Shown here in pieces: positions 25,812 through 34,786 of a stretch of 64,000 nt of DNA. The DNA is from Halosimplex salinum. Its GTDB lineage: Archaea > Halobacteriota > Halobacteria > Halobacteriales > Haloarculaceae. The stretch is taken from NCBI RefSeq assembly GCF_003730195.1, contig NZ_QWGG01000004.1, forward strand, positions 434,001 to 498,000. The letters run 5' to 3'. How positions within the stretch are numbered: position 1 is the first letter of the stretch; each line of letters begins with the position of its first letter. The notes beneath the pieces were generated by a model that made no database searches, was not told the origin of the DNA, and worked only from the letters and a program-made list of their open reading frames with translations. The position numbers were made by a program, and so were the translations under genes.

Positions 25812-26315
25812 TCACTCCTCCCAGTACTCCACCTCGGCGTCCAGATCGACCGTCTTCGAGACGTACCGGTCGTCGTAGTTCCCCGGCGCGCCGCCCGCGA
25901 ACAGCATCGCCGCGTCACGCTCGACAAGAACAGACAGATCCGGCTCGTTCATCGTGGAGACGACCAGAAACCGCGCGGTCTCGTCACCGCGGGCCGCTAC
26001 CTCGTGGGCGTGGTCCGACCCGCTCGGCAGGGCGACGTAGTCGCCGGGTTCGAGGACGTGTTCGCTCTCTTCGTCATCCGTTCCGAGCCATAGCGTCAAC
26101 TCGCCGCCGATGGCGTAGATCGCCTCCTCGTTGCCGGCGTGGTAGTGGCGCGGCCACGTCCGCTTCCCGGGGTCGAGTTCGTAGAGGCTCGTCCCCAATT
26201 CCTCGCCGCCGGAGGCGCCGAGTCGCTTCCGGCGGAACTGTCGCGTGCCGTGGTCGTACTCGTCCCAGTCGCGGTCGGATTCGGAGACGACGGGGTCGTC
26301 GTCGCTATCGCTCAT
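25812..26315 (-). CDS. Cupin-domain protein
   Basis: A 167-residue acidic protein from ATG 26315. The cupin core has motif 1 WPRHYHAGNEEAIYAIGGEL (near residues 54-73; His57, His59, Glu63/64) and motif 2 LEPGDYVALPSGSDHAHEV (near 87-105, final His present), so a complete metal site is predicted. The C-terminal tail FAGGAPGNYDDRYVSKTVDL is typical of a haloarchaeal cupin subgroup also seen near mannose-6-phosphate-isomerase-like proteins. Substrate unknown. Possibly cotranscribed with the RecJ-like gene downstream of it (40 nt before that gene's stop). Confidence 0.82.
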   Translation of the reverse strand: MSDSDDDPVVSESDRDWDEYDHGTRQFRRKRLGASGGEELGTSLYELDPGKRTWPRHYHAGNEEAIYAIGGELTLWLGTDDEESEHVLEPGDYVALPSGSDHAHEVAARGDETARFLVVSTMNEPDLSVLVERDAAMLFAGGAPGNYDDRYVSKTVDLDAEVEYWEE

Positions 26316-26355
26316 GGGCGAACGGACGGCCGAGAACGGCAAAAAGGTCGGTCGC

Positions 26356-28632
26356 TCAGGCGACTTCGTCGGCGACCACGTCGATGACCGTGTCGAGCAC
26401 GGCCGAGCGCTCGCCGGCGATGTACTCCAGTTTGCCGTCGCGGGCGGACTTGGCCGTCAGCCCGGCGTTGGGCACCCACTCGCGGGCGCGCTCGGCGACG
26501 TCGCGCACGTCGATCGGGTGGTCGCTGCGGATGTGGAGTTCGTCGTCCGAGACGCCGATGACCGCGGAGACGTCGTCGCGGTGGCGGCGGTGGAGCTCGT
26601 CGAGCAGGAGGTGCGTCGGCGGGAACTCGTAGCGGTGGGCGAACGCGTCCGTGTCGAGCACCGCGACCTTCGTGTCGTCGAGCGTCTGCGTGTCGAGGTT
26701 GGCTTCGGCCGTCTCGACCTCGGCCTCGAGTTTCTGGCGGAACTGCTCGCTGACGTGGGCGGCGAGGCCGCCGGGGCCGTCGCCCTCGCCGAACAGCAGG
26801 TCCGTGATGAGCTCTCGCTTGTCCTCGTAGGACTGGTAGAACGCCTCCAGCGCGACGGCCTCGCGGACCTCGCGGGCGGCGTCGGCGTCGTAGCCGGCGT
26901 CGCTCGCGGCGTCGGCGTAGCCCTCGGGGGTGTCCTCCCAGAAGCTCACCGCGGGGAGGTGCTGGAGGTCGGCGCGCACGTCGTCGTTGACGTGGGCGGC
27001 GACGTTGGCGGCCAGCGTCGTCGCGGTGGTGTCGGGCGCGTTCGCACCCTCGGGGGCGACGAGCGCGCCGACCGCGTCCTCGATCTCCGGGTCGACCTCG
27101 ATGTCGTCGACGAGCGCGCGGCCCGCGCCGTAGAGATCGAGCAGTTCGAAGCCGTCCAGGGACTCGCGGGTGCCGCCGGCGGCGACGAAGACGAACAGCG
27201 GCAGTTTCTCGTCGTGGCGCTCGCGGGCTTCGAGCATCCGCGTCGCGTCCTTCGTCGCGTCGTCCATGTCGTAGACGCCCTCCTCGAGCGGGCGACGGTC
27301 GAAGTAGTGGTACACCGCGTCGTGCTGGTCGTGCTGGTCGCGCACGAGCGGGAGCGTCGCCCGCTCCAGCGCGACGCCGGCCACGTAGCCGTCCGCGGTG
27401 GCGGTGTGCCGGACGACGACCGGTCGCTCTTCGAGCACCGCGCGGCGGATCACCGTCGCGACCTCTCGAACCTCGTCGGCCAGCCCCTCGACGACCTCGT
27501 CGGCGACGAGCGGGTCGACGGCCTCGGGCTCTGCCTGCGTGCGGATCGCGTCGTCGAGTCGGCTCTCGACGGTGTCTCGGTCCTCGCCCTCGAGCGTGAC
27601 CAGCGCCTCGGTCTCGACCTGGAGTTCGCCGCGTCGCTCGCGGACTTCGCCGTCCAGGCGGACCACGTCGTCGGCCCCGATCTCGGGGTAGGCGCGGACG
27701 CCCGCTTCCTTGAACGCGGCGCACTCGACGCTGTCGGTCTCGTCCCGGATCTCGAACACCGTCGGGCCGCTGGTCTGTCGCGCGCTCTCGACGACGCCCT
27801 CGAGTCTGACCGTCTCGCCGACGCGGTCCGAGAGCGTCTCGATGGCCACGTGGGACGGTTCCTCGGCGACGGCGCTCGCGCTGCCACCGGCACCGGTCGC
27901 CGCGGCACCGCCGTCGTCGCTCGAACCGGACCCGGCCTCGCTCTCCGCCGCGGCCGCGGTCGACTCCGTCGTCGCGCTCTCCGCGGGGGAACTGTCCTCT
28001 GTGTCGATCGGCTGGCGTTCGACCGGCTCGGCGTCGGCGGACTGCTCGCCGGTCGATTCGGCGGACTGCTCGTCGGTCGACCTGGCGGACTGCACGTCGG
28101 TCGACTCGGAATCGACCGTCTCGTTCCCGCCGCGCGTCGTCACGTCGGAGTCGTCGTCCGTGTCGTCCGTCGACCGTTCGTCGGACACGTCGGCAGCCGA
28201 ACCGTCGTCGGCTGCCGCGCCTTCATTTCCCGAGTCGTCCTCTTCGTCCTCTTTCAGATACGGTGCGCCCTGGTCGGGGTCGTCGACGAGGGTGCCGCGG
28301 AACTCGCGCTCGGACTGGCGGATCGACCAGCCGAGATCCACGTTCCCGTTGTCACGGACCTGCTGTACCTGCACGAAGACGGTGTCGCCGGACTCCCACT
28401 CGAGACTCTCGAGTCGCTGGTCGAGCTCGCTCCGGTGGAGCAGTCCGGTGACGCTGTCGCCGATGTCCACGAACACGCCGAACTCGGCGTACCCGTCGAC
28501 GGTTCCGCGGTAGTAGCGATCGACCGTCAGCTGGTCGGGCTGGTTCCCTCGGAACTCGAAGACGACGTCTTCCTCGTGAAGGTCGCAGATGCGACCGTCG
28601 ACAGACTTGCCGCAGATGATACACGAACCCAT
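26356..28632 (-). CDS. RecJ-like DHH-family protein with zinc finger, S1 and OB domains
   Basis: 758 residues. The N-terminus has a zinc knuckle CIICGKSVDGRICDLHEED (4-22), an S1 RNA-binding domain (about 38-110, RGTVDGYAEFGVFVDIGDSV), a disordered Ser/Asp/Glu region (130-245), an OB-fold (about 262-340, ETVRLEGVVESARQTSGPTV) and a C-terminal DHH-like region. The DHH signature is degenerate: VVVRHTATADGYVAGVALER, where RecJ has HxDADG, so nuclease activity is doubtful. Close relatives in haloarchaea are annotated as RecJ-like phosphoesterases. Function in nucleic-acid metabolism is likely; the substrate is unknown. Confidence 0.78.
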   Translation of the reverse strand: MGSCIICGKSVDGRICDLHEEDVVFEFRGNQPDQLTVDRYYRGTVDGYAEFGVFVDIGDSVTGLLHRSELDQRLESLEWESGDTVFVQVQQVRDNGNVDLGWSIRQSEREFRGTLVDDPDQGAPYLKEDEEDDSGNEGAAADDGSAADVSDERSTDDTDDDSDVTTRGGNETVDSESTDVQSARSTDEQSAESTGEQSADAEPVERQPIDTEDSSPAESATTESTAAAAESEAGSGSSDDGGAAATGAGGSASAVAEEPSHVAIETLSDRVGETVRLEGVVESARQTSGPTVFEIRDETDSVECAAFKEAGVRAYPEIGADDVVRLDGEVRERRGELQVETEALVTLEGEDRDTVESRLDDAIRTQAEPEAVDPLVADEVVEGLADEVREVATVIRRAVLEERPVVVRHTATADGYVAGVALERATLPLVRDQHDQHDAVYHYFDRRPLEEGVYDMDDATKDATRMLEARERHDEKLPLFVFVAAGGTRESLDGFELLDLYGAGRALVDDIEVDPEIEDAVGALVAPEGANAPDTTATTLAANVAAHVNDDVRADLQHLPAVSFWEDTPEGYADAASDAGYDADAAREVREAVALEAFYQSYEDKRELITDLLFGEGDGPGGLAAHVSEQFRQKLEAEVETAEANLDTQTLDDTKVAVLDTDAFAHRYEFPPTHLLLDELHRRHRDDVSAVIGVSDDELHIRSDHPIDVRDVAERAREWVPNAGLTAKSARDGKLEYIAGERSAVLDTVIDVVADEVA

Positions 28633-28756
28633 TGGCAGTTAGAAATACCCCGGGCCTAAAACGGTTGTCGAAACGTGTCCGCCACCGGTCCCGCCGTCTG
28701 GCCCCCATCGGCCGGCCGAAAACCACCAGACGCGGACGGGTTCGACCCGCCGGGGT

Positions 28757-29020
28757 TCACTCCAGTACGGGACTGTCCGCCTCGAGCAACTCGATCCCGC
28801 GCGCGACTTCCCGGAGTTGCTCCGGGAACAGCGCGATCTCGACTTCGTTGCCGTCCTCGTCCTCGAAGGCGAGTTTCACTCGCTTGTCCCCGAACTCCCG
28901 AACGTCGACGCCCGCGACGTCGTACAGTTTCGCAGTCGCCGTCTTGTTCGAGGGACCGACGTGTTTGATCGCGCCGTCGTTCACCTCGAACATGAACTCG
29001 TCCAGGTCGAGACTGAGCAT
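28757..29020 (-). CDS. Conserved small acidic protein, unknown
   Basis: An 87-residue soluble protein, MLSLDLDEFMFEVNDGAIKH at the start. It is predicted to be an all-beta sheet (TATAKLYDVAGVDVREFGDK, VKLAFEDEDGNEVEIALFPE) followed by one helix (LREVARGIELLEAD). No cysteines, no hydrophobic segment. The regular strand pattern and haloarchaeal codon use support a real gene. I do not recognise a named family. It lies upstream of the RecJ-like gene on the same strand (124 nt). Confidence 0.6.
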   Translation of the reverse strand: MLSLDLDEFMFEVNDGAIKHVGPSNKTATAKLYDVAGVDVREFGDKRVKLAFEDEDGNEVEIALFPEQLREVARGIELLEADSPVLE

Positions 29021-29085
29021 ACCGGCGATCCGTCCGGCGCGCGCTTAAACGGTCGTGGTCCGGCCGGTCCCCGCTCGGGACCGAC

Positions 29086-29703
29086 TCAGGCGACGGCCGC
29101 GACGTCGGCCCACGTCAGTCCGGTCAGTTCGGAGAGCGCGGCGAACCCGCGGAAGCCGTAGCCGAAGGCGAGCGCAGCCGGCACCGCCGCCAGCACCGCC
29201 GCCCTCGCGAGCGACACGTCGTGGACGTCGCTGATACCGACGGCGAGCAGCGCGCTCGCGTAGGCTGTCGCCGCCACGCGCACCCCCGGGTAGGGGAGAC
29301 CGGCGAACACGCACGGCGCTGTCGCGTAGGCGATGACCTGCACCGTCTCGCTGACGCCCGCGCGGTCGGGCGCGGTCGGGACGAGAATGAGCGTCTGCAG
29401 GGCGGCGACCAGGTGGAGCGCCGCCGGCGCGACGAGGAGGACCGCCAGTCCGAGCCAGAGCACCGTCGAAGCGACGGGGCGGCCGCCCAGTATCGGGTAG
29501 GCGGCTGCACCCGTCAGGACTCGCGTGAGTTCCTCGACGAACACGACCGTGCCGGCGAACACCAGCCCCGGGGCCTGGTCGCCCGGCGCGACACCGGACT
29601 GGAAGAGTCGCCGCGGTCGCACGAGCACCTCCGCCCACGCACGAGCGAGCGCCGCCGGTCCGCGGTCCCGCCCGCCCGTCGGATTCTCGACCCACTGTGT
29701 CAC
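29086..29703 (-). CDS. Yip1-family membrane protein
   Basis: 205 residues with about five hydrophobic segments. It begins MTQWVENPTGGRDRGPAALA and has the Yip1 landmark EVLVRPRRLFQSGVAPGDQA (WxxxLxxPxxFF-type) near residues 25-44, followed by TM segments at 46-66, 80-105, 120-140 and 155-190. Archaeal Yip1 proteins are of unknown function and are named after a eukaryotic Rab-interacting membrane protein. It is divergent from the TFB-like gene. Confidence 0.75.
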   Translation of the reverse strand: MTQWVENPTGGRDRGPAALARAWAEVLVRPRRLFQSGVAPGDQAPGLVFAGTVVFVEELTRVLTGAAAYPILGGRPVASTVLWLGLAVLLVAPAALHLVAALQTLILVPTAPDRAGVSETVQVIAYATAPCVFAGLPYPGVRVAATAYASALLAVGISDVHDVSLARAAVLAAVPAALAFGYGFRGFAALSELTGLTWADVAAVA

Positions 29704-29817
29704 GCCCGTCAGTACGGACGAGACCGGTATGACGGTTGCGCCATCGTCGCGCCGTCGACGCTTGCGGGCGCGCTCGCCGTCGAGGATTTAAGCCGGTCGG
29801 CCGCATACGAACAGGTG

Positions 29818-30126
29818 ATGTACAGCGCCCGCGATCAGGTAGAGAACGCCGAGTGGCTCGACGAGGTCGAAGTGGTCGCGGAGCGTCTCGACCTGGCGGC
29901 CGCGGCGCGGTCGCGCGCGGCGGACCTGTTTCTCTCGAACGTCCCCGAGACCGACCGCTCGAAGCGGGCGGTGCTGGCGACGAGTGTCTACGTCGCCGGA
30001 CTGGTCGAGGGGGACCGCCGCAGTCAGGAGGCCGTCGCCGAGGCCGCAGACGTGTCTCGTCTCACGATTCAGCAGCGCTGGAAGGAACTGCTCGAAGGCG
30101 AGGGACTAGACGCGCCGGGCTGGTAG
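29818..30126 (+). CDS. TFB/TFIIB-like single cyclin-repeat protein
   Basis: 102 residues from ATG 29818 (MYSARDQVENAEWLDEVEVV). Residues 20-95 match one TFIIB cyclin repeat: helix VAERLDLAAAARSRAADLFL, then KRAVLATSVYVAGLVEGDRR and a helix-turn-helix EAVAEAADVSRLTIQQRWKE. There is no N-terminal zinc ribbon, no B-finger and only one repeat, so it cannot be a full initiation factor. It is more likely a regulator derived from TFB. Its stop is 2 nt from the convergent coaD stop. Confidence 0.72.
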   Translation: MYSARDQVENAEWLDEVEVVAERLDLAAAARSRAADLFLSNVPETDRSKRAVLATSVYVAGLVEGDRRSQEAVAEAADVSRLTIQQRWKELLEGEGLDAPGW

Positions 30127-30128
30127 GA

Positions 30129-30680
30129 TCAGGCGTCGTCCGCGTCGGCGTCGACGGCCTCCGCGGCCGCGCTCGCGGTGTCGGCCTCCGTCTCGGTGGG
30201 CGCGTCGCGACCGTCGCGTTCGGGTGTGACGTTGCCGTGTTCGTCTATCTCGCCGCGAACGATGCGCGTACTCGAGATGATCTCGCCGTCCTCGGCGTAC
30301 ACGTGATCGACCACCTCGATGTCGAGCGGGTCGACCCCGCGGTCGCGGCGGATCTCGTTGATGCGTTTGCCGCCGGTTTCGGTCTCCGGGGAGACGACGA
30401 TGGCCTCGAACTGCGGTTCGGGGGCGAAGCCGGTCGGGTCGTCGATCTTCCGGATCTCGTAGTCGCGGTCGTACTCGTCCGCCAGGGCGGCCAGTTCGGC
30501 GTCGAGGTCGCGTTCGCGCTGGTCGTACGGACGGACGTAGCGGTTCTCGCTGCGCAACGTCGGCGCGAGTTCGTCGCTCGTCAGGCCGACCGTCGCGTCA
30601 CCCAGTTCGAACGCGCGCTCGAACAGCGCGCGGTGCCCGTCGTGGACGGGGTCGAACGTTCCACCCAGCGCGACCTTCAT
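30129..30680 (-). CDS. coaD: Phosphopantetheine adenylyltransferase (archaeal CoaD)
   Basis: A 183-residue nucleotidyltransferase. GGTFDPVHDGHRALFERAFE (residues 6-25) holds the T/HxGH signature, and the second nucleotide-binding motif is EIISSTRIVRGEID (ISSTRI, near 133-140). It joins 4'-phosphopantetheine and ATP to dephospho-CoA, the penultimate CoA step. The 35-residue acidic tail (EADTASAAAEAVDADADDA) is a disordered haloarchaeal addition. Standalone gene. Confidence 0.93.
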   Translation of the reverse strand: MKVALGGTFDPVHDGHRALFERAFELGDATVGLTSDELAPTLRSENRYVRPYDQRERDLDAELAALADEYDRDYEIRKIDDPTGFAPEPQFEAIVVSPETETGGKRINEIRRDRGVDPLDIEVVDHVYAEDGEIISSTRIVRGEIDEHGNVTPERDGRDAPTETEADTASAAAEAVDADADDA

Positions 30681-30774
30681 ACTCCCTCAGTTGGGCGTAC
30701 CGGGTAAAGTGCCTTCGGCTTCCCACAGGTCGCGACCACCGTCGGTCAGAAACCAGTTCGCGGCCGCGAGCGGC

Positions 30775-31404
30775 TCAGTTCTCGTCGGCGTCCGGGTCGT
30801 CGGCGTCCGGGTCGTCGGCGTCCGGGTCGTCGGCGTCTCCGGTATCGTCGAGCGTCGCGACGTCGTCCTCGTCCGCCTCGACAGCGTCCGAGTCGTCGGC
30901 GTCGTCTTCGACGGTTATCGTGACGGGTTCGGAGTCGACGGTCGGTTCGTCGTCGTCGCTTCCGAGCACTTCGTCGAGGTTGAAGACGGTGTTGAGCTCC
31001 GCTTGGACGTCGTCGACGACGCTCCCGACGAGTTCGCTCGGCGCCATCGCGCTGTACTCGTAGGGGTTGTTGCCGGCGCCATCGTTCTCGCGCTTCTGTC
31101 GGGAAACCTTCTCCTCGCCGTGGAGTTCGGCGAGCGCTTCGCGGACGGTGCTCGGATACAGGCCCGTCCCCTCCGAGATCTCCTCGCTCGTGCTCTCGGG
31201 GTTCTGCCGGAGGTAGACGTAGATACGCGCCCGCGTCTCTGTCTCGAGCACCCACGACAGCATGTCGACGATGCCCTCGTCGAATCCCGTGACCGCCCTG
31301 TCGGCCTCCTGTTCGAGCCGTTCGCGCACGTTCCCACCGTCACCCTCTCGCGGCTCTGGCTGTTCGGTCCCCTCACTGTCGTCCGCAGTATCGTCTGTAG
31401 ACAT
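30775..31404 (-). CDS. Winged-helix transcriptional regulator with acidic repeat tail
   Basis: 209 residues. An N-terminal acidic region (1-38) precedes a winged helix (about 48-110: WVLETETRARIYVYLRQNPE, TSEEISEGTGLYPSTVREAL). A short linker and an acidic tail follow from about 140. The tail ends in DADDPDADDPDADDPDADEN, encoded by a 15-bp DNA repeat (30782-30836). The HTH resembles haloarchaeal regulators of the ArsR/TrmB-like superfamily without a visible ligand domain. It binds DNA; the target is unknown. It is placed between coaD and gshA on the same strand. Confidence 0.72.
   Translation of the reverse strand: MSTDDTADDSEGTEQPEPREGDGGNVRERLEQEADRAVTGFDEGIVDMLSWVLETETRARIYVYLRQNPESTSEEISEGTGLYPSTVREALAELHGEEKVSRQKRENDGAGNNPYEYSAMAPSELVGSVVDDVQAELNTVFNLDEVLGSDDDEPTVDSEPVTITVEDDADDSDAVEADEDDVATLDDTGDADDPDADDPDADDPDADEN
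30782..30836. repeat. 15-bp direct repeat (about 3.5 units) encoding DADDP
   Basis: The unit TCGTCGGCGTCCGGG is repeated in tandem inside the 3' end of the winged-helix regulator gene. Because the unit is a multiple of three, slippage changes only tail length. Confidence 0.75.
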
Positions 31405-31521
31405 ACGTCGCCTCTAGAAGGACGAAAGCCCCTCCCGGGTAAAAATCTTGCCGACGTTCCTGCTGGACGGTAATCCCGGAGGTTCTAGCGGAGAGCTGTC
31501 TCCGTTCTGCCAGTCGGGCGA

Positions 31522-32607
31522 CTACTCGTACTGGAGGCGCAGCGAGTCACAGAGCGCGTCGACCCCCTCGTCCTCGCGGAGGCGGCGCTGTCGGTCGGCG
31601 CCGCTCTCATCGTCGTACAGGTCGCGGATGCCGGAGACTCCCAGTCGCTCGGCCTCGCGGTCGACGAGTTCGCCGAGGTCGACAGTCGACTCGAACTCGC
31701 GGTCGAACAGGGCGGCGTCGTGGCCGTGGCGCAGCGCGCGCCACTTGTTCTCGTCGTGGAGCTCTCGCCGGACCTCGGACCCGTTCTCTCCGTCCTCGTA
31801 CCGGGCCGCGAGATCGGTGACGAGCGCGTGGGTGTACTCGACGAACGCGAGCACCTTGTCGGGGTCGGCCTGCCCGTCCGGCGTCCGCACCTCGACGGTG
31901 CCGTGGCCCGAGTGGGGGCGCACGTCGAACCAGAGCTCGCCGCGGTCGTCGATGCTGTCGGTCTCCAGCATCCGCCGCTCGTAGTCGTCGAAGGCGTCGT
32001 AGTCCGCGAACGCCGTCGGCATCCCGGTGTTGGGCAGCGCCTCGAATATCTTCGCGCGGGCCGACTCGAGGCCGGTGTCGAAGCCGTTCCAGTACGGCGA
32101 GTTGGCCGACAGCGCGAGCATCACCGGGAGGTGCCAGCGGAGTTCGTTGGCGATCCAGACGGCCTTGTCCGCGTCGTCGACCCCGACGTGGACGTGGAGG
32201 CCGGCCGTCGTGTTCCGATGTTGCGGGTACTGGATGCGGTCGAGCTGTGACTTGTAGCGCGGTTTCTCGGCGTGTTCGAGTTCGCGCCACTTCGCCAGCG
32301 GGTGGAGCCCCGCGGCGGCGATGTCGAACCCGTTGGCGGTCGCGTGGTCGACCAGCGCCTCGCGGACCGCCAGCAGGTGCTCGCGGGCGTCGCCCAGTTC
32401 CTCGATGATCGGCGTCTGGGACTCGACGACGCACTTGAACAGCTCGTGGTCGAGGCGTCCCTCCAGGAGCGCCGGCGGGTCCGACTCGTAGACGAGTTCG
32501 TCCGTCCCCGATGTGGGGCGGCCGTCCTCGTCGACGACGTAGTACTCCTCTTCGATCCCGATGGTACCCGTCCGACTGAACGTCTCTCGCGAACCCCGCT
32601 CGTCCAT
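31522..32607 (-). CDS. gshA: Glutamate-cysteine ligase
   Basis: 361 residues from ATG 32607 ([20 protein letters not shown]). GCS2-type ligase signature: [20 protein letters not shown] (14-33), then [46 protein letters not shown] and [20 protein letters not shown]. It makes gamma-glutamylcysteine, the major thiol of haloarchaea, in the cytoplasm. Full length for the family. No gene for the second step is needed, since haloarchaea stop at gamma-glutamylcysteine. Confidence 0.93.
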   Translation of the reverse strand: MDERGSRETFSRTGTIGIEEEYYVVDEDGRPTSGTDELVYESDPPALLEGRLDHELFKCVVESQTPIIEELGDAREHLLAVREALVDHATANGFDIAAAGLHPLAKWRELEHAEKPRYKSQLDRIQYPQHRNTTAGLHVHVGVDDADKAVWIANELRWHLPVMLALSANSPYWNGFDTGLESARAKIFEALPNTGMPTAFADYDAFDDYERRMLETDSIDDRGELWFDVRPHSGHGTVEVRTPDGQADPDKVLAFVEYTHALVTDLAARYEDGENGSEVRRELHDENKWRALRHGHDAALFDREFESTVDLGELVDREAERLGVSGIRDLYDDESGADRQRRLREDEGVDALCDSLRLQYE

Positions 32608-32872
32608 CGACACGTACGTCGGGCCGACGGCGCTAAAAATTTCCCTTCTCCGCCCCACCGCGCCCCGTTCCGCCGAATCGATTCGAGGCGTCCGTCTCTC
32701 GGCGACCCCGTAGCAGTCGCTCGGTGGTTTTAGAGAGACGGGTTAGGTCAGTCAGCAATAGCCCGCAATGGGCCGAAAGGTACTGCTGACCGTGCCGTCT
32801 ACCACGTACTCTCTCCCACCGACGGATAACCCCTCCGGTACTCCGCCCGGGTTCCCGTGCGTTCCTCACCGC

Positions 32873-33502
32873 TCAGCGCGGGGTCGCGACGATCCCGAGG
32901 TGGTCGTCGTGATGGGGCGCGAGCCGCCGGGTTTCGAGGATCTCGTAGGTCGACTCGAGCTCCTCCAGCACGTCCTCGAACACGTCGCCGGGGTCGCGCG
33001 TCACGTCCTCGCTGCGGGCCTTGACCGCCATCAGGAGTCGCCCGTCTTCGCGGAGGAACGTCGCATTGGCCGTCGCCACCTTCGCCTGCCCGCGCGTCGC
33101 GACGTCCTGGACGATCACGTCGACGGGTTCGACGACGTGGGCGTACGTTTCGGGCTTGCGGGCGTCTTTCAGCAGGGGGAAGAGGTTGCCCCGCGGTTCG
33201 GCGGCGTCGAGGAGGTCACGGGCCGGTCGCGCGGCGAACTCGACGCCGTAGGTCGGACCGGCGAAGTCGGCGACGTGACTGGCGGTCGTCCCCGCGGCCG
33301 CGCCGAGGTACAGCACCGTCTCGCCGCCGACCAGTCCGGTGTCCAGCCCGAGTTCGAGCATCGCGCCGAGCTTGGACCGGTCGGGGTTCCAGGCGCGCCA
33401 CTCGCCGTCGGTCGGCTCGCCGTACACCGGTTCTCCCTTCGTCGCCAGGCGCTCGATACCGTCGAACTCGCGGCGGACGACGCCGTCTGGGAGGTCGCTC
33501 AC
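32873..33502 (-). CDS. flpA: Fibrillarin-like rRNA/tRNA 2'-O-methyltransferase
   Basis: A 209-residue SAM-dependent methyltransferase starting at GTG 33502. Its SAM loop is VLYLGAAAGTTASHVADFAG (near residues 64-83). Further markers are YGVEFAARPARDLL, VIVQDVATRGQA and the conserved LLMAVKARSEDVTRD (near 155-170). FlpA is the catalytic subunit of the box C/D RNP that 2'-O-methylates rRNA and tRNA. It overlaps the nop5 stop by 4 nt (GTGA, 33499-33502), so the two RNP subunits are coupled. Confidence 0.94.
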   Translation of the reverse strand: MSDLPDGVVRREFDGIERLATKGEPVYGEPTDGEWRAWNPDRSKLGAMLELGLDTGLVGGETVLYLGAAAGTTASHVADFAGPTYGVEFAARPARDLLDAAEPRGNLFPLLKDARKPETYAHVVEPVDVIVQDVATRGQAKVATANATFLREDGRLLMAVKARSEDVTRDPGDVFEDVLEELESTYEILETRRLAPHHDDHLGIVATPR

Positions 33503-34398
33503 GAGCCGTCACCTCCCCGGTCGCTACCGTCGTCCGCGCCGTCCGCGTTCCCCCGAATGGTCGCGATGCGCTCGTCGAGTTCCGCGTCGAGTTCGGGTTT
33601 GCGCTCGCCGCTGTAGTGGTCGACGCGCGCGGCGATGGTGAGTTTCCCGGCCAGCGCACGGGCCGCCGACCCGCGCTGGTCGGGGTGGGTCCCGCGCACG
33701 TACTCGTGCGTGAAGATGATCCCATGCTTCGGCGACGGCGCCGCCCCGCGGAGGTGGGCGAACAGGGCGTCCTCGGCGCCGAGCACCTGGACCGTGCTGC
33801 TCGGCTTTCGTGCGAGCGTGTCGAGCCCGCCGGTCAGCGAGATCAGCCGTGCGGCGAGCACGGGCCCGGCCATCGCCGCGAGGTTCGGTGCCACGGAGGG
33901 CGTCGTCTCCTCGACGTACGCGCGCAGTTCGTCGGCCTCGTCGGCCAGTGCTGCGGTTCGTTCCGCCAGCGCCACGAGTCGCGCTTCGCCGGGATCGGAC
34001 GCCTCGGTGTCGCCCCGCTCCGCAGCGAGGTCGCGGGCGTAGTCGACGCCGGTACCGGCGTCTTCGTAGCGCGTGCCCGCCCACTCCGCGACGCGCTCGG
34101 CGAGTTCGTTCGCGGTGCGCTCGCAGTCGTCCATCGCGCGGACCGCGTGGATGAGCTGTTTGTCGTCCGCGCGCTCCCGTTCGTGGATCTCCCGGCGCGC
34201 CGCCTCCATGGTCGCCTCGTGGAGTCGGTCGTAGTACTCGTCCGCCGAATCGACGTATCCTGCTTCGACGGCCAGCCGAGGCCACTCGTCCGGTTCGTCC
34301 GCCTCCCCGTCGGTGACGGCTCCGACGGCCGCCTCGACGTCGCCCGGGTCGAGGCCGTCGAACCAGCCCGCGCCCGCGGGGTTGCTTGTCCCAGTCAT
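33499..34398 (-). CDS. nop5: Nop5/Nop58-type box C/D RNP scaffold protein
   Basis: 299 residues. A helical N-terminal and coiled-coil part (residues 60-185) carries LIHAVRAMDDCERTANELAE. The Nop domain follows (about 185-275) with SVAPNLAAMAGPVLAARLIS, VLGAEDALFAHLRG and HGIIFTHEYVRGTHPDQRG, which bind L7Ae and guide RNA. It ends in a short acidic Gly/Asp-rich tail. It scaffolds fibrillarin, whose gene follows immediately with a 4-nt overlap. Confidence 0.94.
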   Translation of the reverse strand: MTGTSNPAGAGWFDGLDPGDVEAAVGAVTDGEADEPDEWPRLAVEAGYVDSADEYYDRLHEATMEAARREIHERERADDKQLIHAVRAMDDCERTANELAERVAEWAGTRYEDAGTGVDYARDLAAERGDTEASDPGEARLVALAERTAALADEADELRAYVEETTPSVAPNLAAMAGPVLAARLISLTGGLDTLARKPSSTVQVLGAEDALFAHLRGAAPSPKHGIIFTHEYVRGTHPDQRGSAARALAGKLTIAARVDHYSGERKPELDAELDERIATIRGNADGADDGSDRGGDGS

Positions 34399-34472
34399 TA
34401 CACGGCAGTAGTCCCCCTCCTCGTAAATGCGTTCCCGAACCGACGAGCGAACCGCTCGCCGTCGGTCCGGGA

Positions 34473-34486
34473 CCGAACCGATTCGG
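34473..34486. promoter_or_regulatory. Dyad CCGAA-N4-TTCGG (site 1)
   Basis: A perfect inverted repeat of 5+5 bp with a 4-bp spacer, 37 nt upstream of the small membrane protein gene at 34524. Similar dyads occur before three other transcription units of this block (35473, 38601, 40730), which suggests a common regulator. Confidence 0.5.
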
Positions 34487-34523
34487 ACGAACGCTCAACC
34501 CGACCGGCCCCCACGAACGGACG

Positions 34524-34706
34524 ATGGGAACTCTTCCGTCCGTCGCGACCGACCCCGGCCTCCTCGTTGGACTCCTCTGTGGCGCCGCCGGATTCGCGCT
34601 CCGCGGAACGGAGGCGGCGGTCCTGTGGTTCGTCGTCGGCTACTTCGTCGGGAAGTCGATCCAGAGCACGGTGTGGACGCTCACCGGTGGGCCGACTGCT
34701 CGGTAG
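34524..34706 (+). CDS. Small glycine-rich membrane protein
   Basis: 60 residues from ATG 34524. Two short hydrophobic segments: PGLLVGLLCGAAGFAL (11-26) and AAVLWFVVGYFVGKSI (31-46). It is probably a two-TM protein with small-residue helix packing (G-x3-A). The C-terminus (TLTGGPTAR) is basic. Family not recognised. It opens the DUF2249 block: an 80-nt gap separates it from the single-domain DUF2249 gene. Confidence 0.6.
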   Translation: MGTLPSVATDPGLLVGLLCGAAGFALRGTEAAVLWFVVGYFVGKSIQSTVWTLTGGPTAR

Positions 34707-34750
34707 CGGGCGGCGGCGGTGGCGTCGCTCGACCGAAGGTATTCGCGCGA

Positions 34751-34764
34751 ACCCTCTCGAGGGT
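34751..34764. promoter_or_regulatory. Palindrome ACCCTC-TC-GAGGGT before a DUF2249 gene
   Basis: A 6+6 bp inverted repeat with 2-bp centre, ending 22 nt before ATG 34787. The position suits an operator or a leader hairpin. No copy was noticed elsewhere in the block. Confidence 0.4.
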
Positions 34765-34786
34765 CCGCGTGTACTGTTCTGACGCG

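Noticed and set aside
30782..30836. 15-bp repeats as possible regulatory iterons
   Set aside because: They encode the acidic DADDP tail of the regulator in frame.
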